The notes under the pieces were generated by a model, which worked only from the letters and a program-made list of their open reading frames with translations, was not told the origin of the DNA and did not search any database. Positions 31,928 to 36,325 of a DNA stretch of 36,325 bases are shown piece after piece. The stretch covers positions 1 through 36,325 of the forward strand of contig CAJYQL010000028.1 of NCBI GenBank assembly GCA_913776965.1, read 5' to 3'. The position numbers were made by a program, and so were the translations under genes. This DNA comes from an uncultured Xylophilus sp. (GTDB taxonomy: Bacteria > Pseudomonadota > Gammaproteobacteria > Burkholderiales > Burkholderiaceae_C). Numbering within the stretch: position 1 is the first letter of the stretch; every line of letters starts with the position of its first letter.

Positions 31928-33326
31928 CCTGCGCCGCCTGCTGCGCCGCGCGAGCCTGCGGTGGCGGCTGGCGCTGCTGCTGCTGCCGCTGCTGCTGGCG
32001 GTAACCGGCACCGAGCTGTGGCTGACCCGCCATGCTGCGCTGGAAGCCGCCAACGCCGCCTACGACCGGTCGCTGCTCGGCGCGCTGAAGGCGATCGACG
32101 CGAACATCTCGACCGCCTCGGGCGGGCTGTCGGTGGAACTGCCCTACCGGCTGTTCGAATTCTTCGAACTGACCGCCAGCGGCCAGGTGGCCTTCCGGAT
32201 CGCGACCTCCGACGGGCTGGTGGAGCTGGGCAGCGCCGACCTGCCGGCGCCGCCCGGCCCGCTGGCCGAAGGCGTACCGGTGTTTTACGACGCCGCCTAT
32301 TTCGGCGAGCCGGTGCGGCTGGTCGCCTACCGCCGCACGCTCGAACGCGCGCCGGCCGGCAGCAGCGCCCGCACGGTACTGGTCCAGGTGGCCGAAAGCA
32401 CCGGGTCGCGCCAGGAATTCAGCCGCCGCTTCGTGCAGCGCGCGGCGCTGCGCGACCTGCTGGTGCTGGCGGTGCTGCTCGGCGGCACCGCGCTGGTGCT
32501 GGCCGCCGCGCTGCGCCCGCTGGCGCGGCTGGCCCGCGAGGTCGACGCGCGCCGGCCGGACGACCTGACCCCGCTGGCCGGCGGCGACCTGCCCGCCGAC
32601 GTGCGGCCGCTGGTCGGGGCGGTCAACCGGCAGATGGCGCTGACCCAGTCGGTGGTTGCGCAGCAGCGCGGCTTCCTGGACGACGCCTCGCACCAGCTGC
32701 GCACCCACCTTACCACCCTGCAGATGCAGGCCGACTACGCCCAGCGCACCGGCGACCCGGCCCAGGTGCAGGCCGCACTCACTGCGCTGGCCGCCGAGAT
32801 CGGCCGCGCCACCCGCACCACGCAGCAGCTGCTGGCGCTCGGCCGCAGCGACACCGCCGCCGTCGCGCTCGAACCCTGCGACCTGGCCGCGCTGCTGCGC
32901 GAGGTGGCGGTAGACCTGCTGCCGCGCGCCCGCGCACGCCAGATCGACCTGGGCATGCACACCGCCACGCCCGAGGTGCCCGCGGTGGCCGACCGCCACC
33001 TGCTGCGCGAGGCGCTGACCAACCTCGCCGCCAACGCCATCGTCTACACCCCTGCCGGCGGCAGCGTGACGCTGTGGGCCGCGGCCGACGCCGCCGGCTG
33101 GCAGGTCGCGGTCGAGGACGACGGCCCCGGCCTGCCGCCGGAGGAGCGCGCCACCCTCGGCCAGCGCTGGCGCCGCGGCGCGCGCGCGGCCGAAGGCGGT
33201 TCGGGGCTCGGCCTGGCGATCGTGCGGTCGATCGCCGAACGGCACCGGGGCGAGTTGCGGCTGGAGGCGCGGGCCGACGGGCCGGGGCTGCTGGCGGTGG
33301 TGTGGTGGCCGCGCGCGGCCGGCTGA
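31908..33326 (+). CDS. tctE: TctE-like sensor histidine kinase with altered H-box
   Basis: A 472-residue membrane kinase: first span about 20-38, periplasmic sensor (2CSK_N type, about 40-175, with RSLLGALKAIDANI and LPYRLFEFFELT), second span about 180-200, HisKA with H262, and ATPase domain with EALTNLAANAIVYTP, DDGPGLPPEE and GSGLGLAIVRSIAE. The H-box reads HQLRTHLTTL: residue 267 is His where Pro is almost invariant. The ATG at 31908 is inside tctD (20-base overlap), giving coupled translation. By family it senses a tricarboxylate such as citrate. Confidence 0.91.
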   Translation: MPWKPPDLRRLLRRASLRWRLALLLLPLLLAVTGTELWLTRHAALEAANAAYDRSLLGALKAIDANISTASGGLSVELPYRLFEFFELTASGQVAFRIATSDGLVELGSADLPAPPGPLAEGVPVFYDAAYFGEPVRLVAYRRTLERAPAGSSARTVLVQVAESTGSRQEFSRRFVQRAALRDLLVLAVLLGGTALVLAAALRPLARLAREVDARRPDDLTPLAGGDLPADVRPLVGAVNRQMALTQSVVAQQRGFLDDASHQLRTHLTTLQMQADYAQRTGDPAQVQAALTALAAEIGRATRTTQQLLALGRSDTAAVALEPCDLAALLREVAVDLLPRARARQIDLGMHTATPEVPAVADRHLLREALTNLAANAIVYTPAGGSVTLWAAADAAGWQVAVEDDGPGLPPEERATLGQRWRRGARAAEGGSGLGLAIVRSIAERHRGELRLEARADGPGLLAVVWWPRAAG

Positions 33327-33423
33327 TCGGCAGGGTGCTTGCACGATCGGCTGACTGCAGCAGCACCGCCGCGGGCAAACCCCGCCGCATAGGCCCCACC
33401 ACCACGGCCAGAATCCACCGTCC

Positions 33424-34488
33424 ATGATCCCGCCCCTTCCACTGCTGTCTCCCGACTCCGCTGCACGCTTTTTCAGCGCGTTGCCGGCTGCCGCCCGCAG
33501 GCTTTGGCTGAAGGCCGCGATCGCTGCGGGAGCCGCGGCACTGGGCGCGCAGGCCAGTGCGGTCGATCCCGCATCCACCCCCGCCACCTGCATCGTCCCC
33601 GCCAAGGCCGGCGGCGGTTTCGACCTCACCTGCGCGCTAGCGCGCGACGCCCTGCAGGCGGTGCGGCCGCAGCGGCCGGCGCTCGCGTCGCAGTACCTGC
33701 CGGGCGGCATCGGCGCGGTAGCGTTCGACCGGATGGCGACCGGGCGGCTCGGCGGGCCGGACACGCTGGTCGCGTTCTCGGGCGGCTCGCTGCTGAACCT
33801 GGCGCAGGGGCGCTTCGGCGCGCATCCGACCTCGGCGGTGCGCTGGGTCGCAGCGCTCGGCACCGACTACGGCGTGGTCGCGGTGCACCGCGACGCGCCC
33901 TACCGGCGGCTGCAGGACGTGGTGGATGCGCTGCGGCAGGATCCAGCGCGGGTGGTGTTCGGCGCCGGCGGCACCGTCGGCAGCCAGGACTGGATGAAGG
34001 CGGCGCTGCTGGTGCGCGCGGCCGGCCGCGACCACAAGGCGATGCGCTTCGTCTCGTTCGAGGGCGGCGGCGATGCGCTGGCCGCGCTGCGGGGCGGCCA
34101 CGTCGGCGTGTTCCCGGGCGATGCGGCCGAAGCCCTGCAGGCGATCGCCGCCGGCGCGCCGGTGCGGGTGCTTGCGGTGCTGGCCGAGGCGCGCCTGCCC
34201 GGTGCGCTGCAGGGCGTGCCGACCGCGCGCGAGCAGGGCATCGATCTCGTCTGGCCGACGGTGCGCGGCCTGTACATGGCAGCCAACGTGCCAGATGCCG
34301 CCGTGCGCGGCTGGACCGAGGCTTTCGCCGAGGCGATGGCCGCGCCCGGCTATGCCGCGCTGCGCACCCGGCACGGCATGTACCCGCTGACGCTGACCGG
34401 CGCGCCGCTGGAAGCGCATGTGGAGCGCCGGCTGCAGGACTACCGCCGGCTGGCCGCCGAACTGGGGCTGCGGCGCTGGCCGCACTGA
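33424..34488 (+). CDS. tctC: TctC tricarboxylate-binding periplasmic protein
   Basis: A 354-residue protein closer to true TctC (citrate binder of Salmonella) than the other Bug proteins here: CIVPAKAGGGFDLTCALA, YLPGGIGAVAFDRMA, VAFSGGSLLNLAQGRFG, ALGTDYGVVAVHRDAP, GAGGTVGSQDWMKAALL and FVSFEGGGDAL. A signal peptide is present but with a long lead of about 28 residues before the hydrophobic part (AAIAAGAAALGAQASA, cleavage near 46), so a shorter start is possible; no ribosome site stands before this ATG. It follows tctE by 97 bases. The membrane proteins TctA and TctB, normally next, are absent. Confidence 0.9.
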   Translation: MIPPLPLLSPDSAARFFSALPAAARRLWLKAAIAAGAAALGAQASAVDPASTPATCIVPAKAGGGFDLTCALARDALQAVRPQRPALASQYLPGGIGAVAFDRMATGRLGGPDTLVAFSGGSLLNLAQGRFGAHPTSAVRWVAALGTDYGVVAVHRDAPYRRLQDVVDALRQDPARVVFGAGGTVGSQDWMKAALLVRAAGRDHKAMRFVSFEGGGDALAALRGGHVGVFPGDAAEALQAIAAGAPVRVLAVLAEARLPGALQGVPTAREQGIDLVWPTVRGLYMAANVPDAAVRGWTEAFAEAMAAPGYAALRTRHGMYPLTLTGAPLEAHVERRLQDYRRLAAELGLRRWPH

Positions 34489-34505
34489 CCGCACTCAGGC
34501 TCTGA

Positions 34506-34527
34506 CAGCCGGCTTTGCCTCCGGCTG
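34506..34527 (+). terminator. Hairpin after tctC
   Basis: CAGCCGG, eight-base loop, CCGGCTG: perfect seven-base stem 17 bases after the tctC stop. No T run follows. It supports tctC as the last gene of its transcript. Confidence 0.5.
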
Positions 34528-34588
34528 GCTACCATGGCCGCCCGCCCCGGCCGGAACTTCGGCCCGGGCCCGCCCTCCCACCACCGCC

Positions 34589-36325
34589 ATGCCTGCCCAC
34601 CGTCTCGCCGCCCGCGGCCTCCGCCTCGCGGCCTTTGCTCTTTTTTCGATAGCTGCTTACGCAGGCGATTCGGGCGCTCAAGGCCTTTTTTCCTCAAAAC
34701 CCGGCGGCACGGCCGGCAGCACGGCCACCACGCCGCACGTCCAGGCGGCCCTGGTCGCCCATGCGCCGCAGGGCATCGTGCCGGGCGGTACCTTCCAGGC
34801 CGGGCTCCGCCTCGCCCACCAGCCGGAGTGGCACACCTACTGGAAAAACGCCGGCGATTCCGGCCTGCCGACCCAACTGACCTGGACGCTGCCGCCCGGC
34901 CTCGCGGCCGGCGCGATCGACTGGCCGCTGCCGAAGAAGATCCCAATCGGCACCCTCGCCAACTACGGCTACGAAGGCACCGTGCTGCTGCCGGTGCCGG
35001 TCGCGGTGGCCGCCGATTTCCGGCCGCCCGCCGGTGCTGCGACCGTCACGCTGAAGCTTCACGCGGCCTGGCTGGTCTGCCGGCAGGAATGCATCCCCGA
35101 ACAGGCGGACTTCGCGCTCGAACTGCCGGTGCAGGGCGCGACCGCCGCCGACGGTGCCGACTTCGCCGCTGCGGCTGCGGCCCGGCCGACGGATTTCGCC
35201 GGGCCGGTGCGCGCCACCGTCGCCGACGGCCAGCTCGCGGTCACCGCCGCCGGTCTGCCGTCGGCGCTGCGCGGCCGTCCGCTGGAACTGTTCCCCGAGA
35301 CGCCCGGCCTCCTGCAGACTGCCGCCACGCCGGTCCAGGACTGGCAGGGCGCCGACTGGACCGCCCGCGCCCCGCTCGATCCGCACCGCACCGACGCCCC
35401 GGCCCGGCTGCCGCTGCTGCTGGTCGCGACCGGTGCCGACGGCCAGCGCCGCGGCTGGCGCGCCGAGGCGGTGGTCGAAGGCGGATGGCCGACCGCAGCG
35501 GCGCCCGCAGCCGTTTCGCCCGCGCTGCAGGCCGCGCTGGAGAACAACCGGATCGCCGCGACAGCGCCCCCGTCCGCCGACGTGCAGCCGGCGCCGCTCG
35601 CGACCTGGCTGGCCGCCCTGGCCGCCGCACTGCTCGGCGGGCTGCTGCTCAACCTGATGCCCTGCGTGTTCCCGGTGCTGGCGGTCAAGGTGGTCGGCTT
35701 CGCACGCCACGGCGGCGACCGGCGCGCCCACCGGGCGGCGGGCCTCGCCTATACCGCCGGCGTGGTGCTGTCGTTCGTGGCGCTGGGCGGACTGGTGCTG
35801 GCGCTGCGGGCGGCCGGCGCGCAGGTCGGCTGGGGCTTCCAGCTGCAATCGCCGGCGGTGGTGGCGGGGCTCGCCGCGCTGTTCACGCTGCTCGGGCTGA
35901 ACCTGGCGGGGGTCTTCGAATTCGGCATGTGGGCGCCGCGCCGCTGGGCCGGGATGGCGCTGCGCCATCCGGTGGCCGATGCGTTCTGGTCGGGCGTGCT
36001 GGCGGTCGCGATCGCCTCGCCCTGCACCGCGCCCTTCATGGGCGCCTCGCTGGGGCTGGCGCTCGGCCTGCCGGCGGCGCAGGCGCTGCCGCTCTTCGCG
36101 GCCCTCGGCCTCGGCATGGCGCTGCCCTACCTAGCGGCGAGCCTGGTGCCCGCCGTCGCCCGCCGGCTGCCGCGGCCCGGCCCCTGGATGGACACCTTCC
36201 GCCGGGCGATGGCGTTTCCGATGTTCGCCACCGTCGCCTGGCTGGCCTGGGTGCTCGGCCAGCAGACCGGCATCGACGGCGCCGGCAGCCTGCTCGCGCT
36301 GCTGGTGGCGCTGGCGGCGGTGGTG
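34589..36325 (+). CDS. dsbD: DsbD/ScsB-type protein-disulfide reductase (3' end outside window)
   Basis: At least 579 residues; the frame is still open at the window edge. Signal peptide 1-25 (cleavage AYA/GD), then a periplasmic DsbD-alpha-type domain (about 50-185: PEWHTYWKNAGDSGLPT, NYGYEGTVLLPVPV, and C164/C168 in CRQEC), a second beta region, and from about 345 a membrane domain with paired redox Cys: C359 in NLMPCVFPVL and C479 in ASPCTAPFMG. The enzyme passes electrons from cytoplasmic thioredoxin across the membrane to periplasmic thiols. The usual C-terminal thioredoxin domain would lie beyond the window. Residues 15-38, including most of the signal peptide, are encoded by a dispersed repeat. 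Confidence 0.9.
   Translation, partial: MPAHRLAARGLRLAAFALFSIAAYAGDSGAQGLFSSKPGGTAGSTATTPHVQAALVAHAPQGIVPGGTFQAGLRLAHQPEWHTYWKNAGDSGLPTQLTWTLPPGLAAGAIDWPLPKKIPIGTLANYGYEGTVLLPVPVAVAADFRPPAGAATVTLKLHAAWLVCRQECIPEQADFALELPVQGATAADGADFAAAAAARPTDFAGPVRATVADGQLAVTAAGLPSALRGRPLELFPETPGLLQTAATPVQDWQGADWTARAPLDPHRTDAPARLPLLLVATGADGQRRGWRAEAVVEGGWPTAAAPAAVSPALQAALENNRIAATAPPSADVQPAPLATWLAALAAALLGGLLLNLMPCVFPVLAVKVVGFARHGGDRRAHRAAGLAYTAGVVLSFVALGGLVLALRAAGAQVGWGFQLQSPAVVAGLAALFTLLGLNLAGVFEFGMWAPRRWAGMALRHPVADAFWSGVLAVAIASPCTAPFMGASLGLALGLPAAQALPLFAALGLGMALPYLAASLVPAVARRLPRPGPWMDTFRRAMAFPMFATVAWLAWVLGQQTGIDGAGSLLALLVALAAVV
34636..34700 (+). repeat. Dispersed short repeat, copy 2 (inside dsbD signal peptide)
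   Basis: The segment runs GCTC, six T, then core GATAGCTGCTTACGCAGGCG, three bases, CGGGCGCT, then AAGGCC, six T and CCTCAAAA. The core matches the minus strand of 9822-9882 at 26 of 31 positions. It fits a repeat family I remember from Comamonadaceae (core GATAGCTGCTTGCGC, later GCGCTAGAGGCC). It is in frame and lies inside the start of the dsbD coding sequence. The T runs are the most AT-rich spots in this GC-rich gene. Confidence 0.78.

Noticed and set aside
1-36325. CRISPR array, tRNA or rRNA genes
   Set aside because: I read both strands for regularly spaced repeats and for cloverleaf or rRNA signatures and saw none.

Overview
The window is very GC-rich (most 60-base lines I counted are 65-77% GC), with 31 of 35 stop codons being TGA. 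Gene content (four TctC/Bug-type periplasmic binding proteins, TctDE, MacAB with a NodT-type outer membrane lipoprotein, cyanase operon, YraN/RsmI, LrgAB) points to a betaproteobacterium of the order Burkholderiales. Two copies of a short dispersed element with the core GATAGCTG.TT.CGC, and a second intergenic repeat at 31058-31205, resemble repeats I remember from Comamonadaceae, so that family is my best guess. I see no tRNA, rRNA, CRISPR, transposase, integrase or phage gene. Gene density is high and no gene-free stretch exceeds about 220 bases.

Layout. 1-75: tail of a YggS-type PLP-homeostasis gene. 89-5360 (minus strand): LysR regulator, glycolate-oxidase-type GlcD, LrgA, LrgB, arginase and a DUF3617 protein. 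5480-9808 (plus): divergent from the LysR gene, a tight run Ldh-type 2-hydroxyacid dehydrogenase, Bug binding protein, cupin, creatininase-family amidohydrolase and EamA permease. This looks like an uptake and breakdown module for an unidentified small carboxylate or amide, preceded by a well-formed LysR-type promoter. 9866-11059: divergent TetR repressor and NTF2-like protein sharing two near-identical palindromic operators. 11103-16696: PAS histidine kinase, NarL-type response regulator, then a cyanate (or nitrate-family) ABC transporter and cyanase CynS. 16771-20004: a lower-GC module of PLP-dependent sulfur-amino-acid lyase, Bug binding protein and divergent LysR regulator. 20117-21520: yraN and rsmI, head to head with no intergenic base. 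21738-26394: macA, macB and an outer membrane factor gene, a complete tripartite efflux or secretion pump. 26404-28828 (minus): REC-GGDEF diguanylate cyclase and a YegD-type Hsp70. 29022-29936: beta-propeller protein of uncertain start. 30043-34488: a Bug protein, then TctD, TctE and TctC without the TctA/TctB membrane proteins. 34589 to the window end: DsbD/ScsB-type membrane thiol reductase, incomplete at the right edge.

Most interesting points: (1) a dispersed repeat has become the signal peptide core of the DsbD protein, and another copy supplies the stop codon of the TetR gene; (2) an uncharacterised Ldh-Bug-cupin-creatininase-EamA operon shares its LysR gene with a glcD-lrgAB operon, suggesting linked 2-hydroxyacid metabolism; (3) cyanate genes lie behind a two-component system rather than the usual CynR; (4) four tripartite-transporter binding proteins occur without any membrane partner; (5) the stop context TGACCG recurs at 9 of 35 genes.
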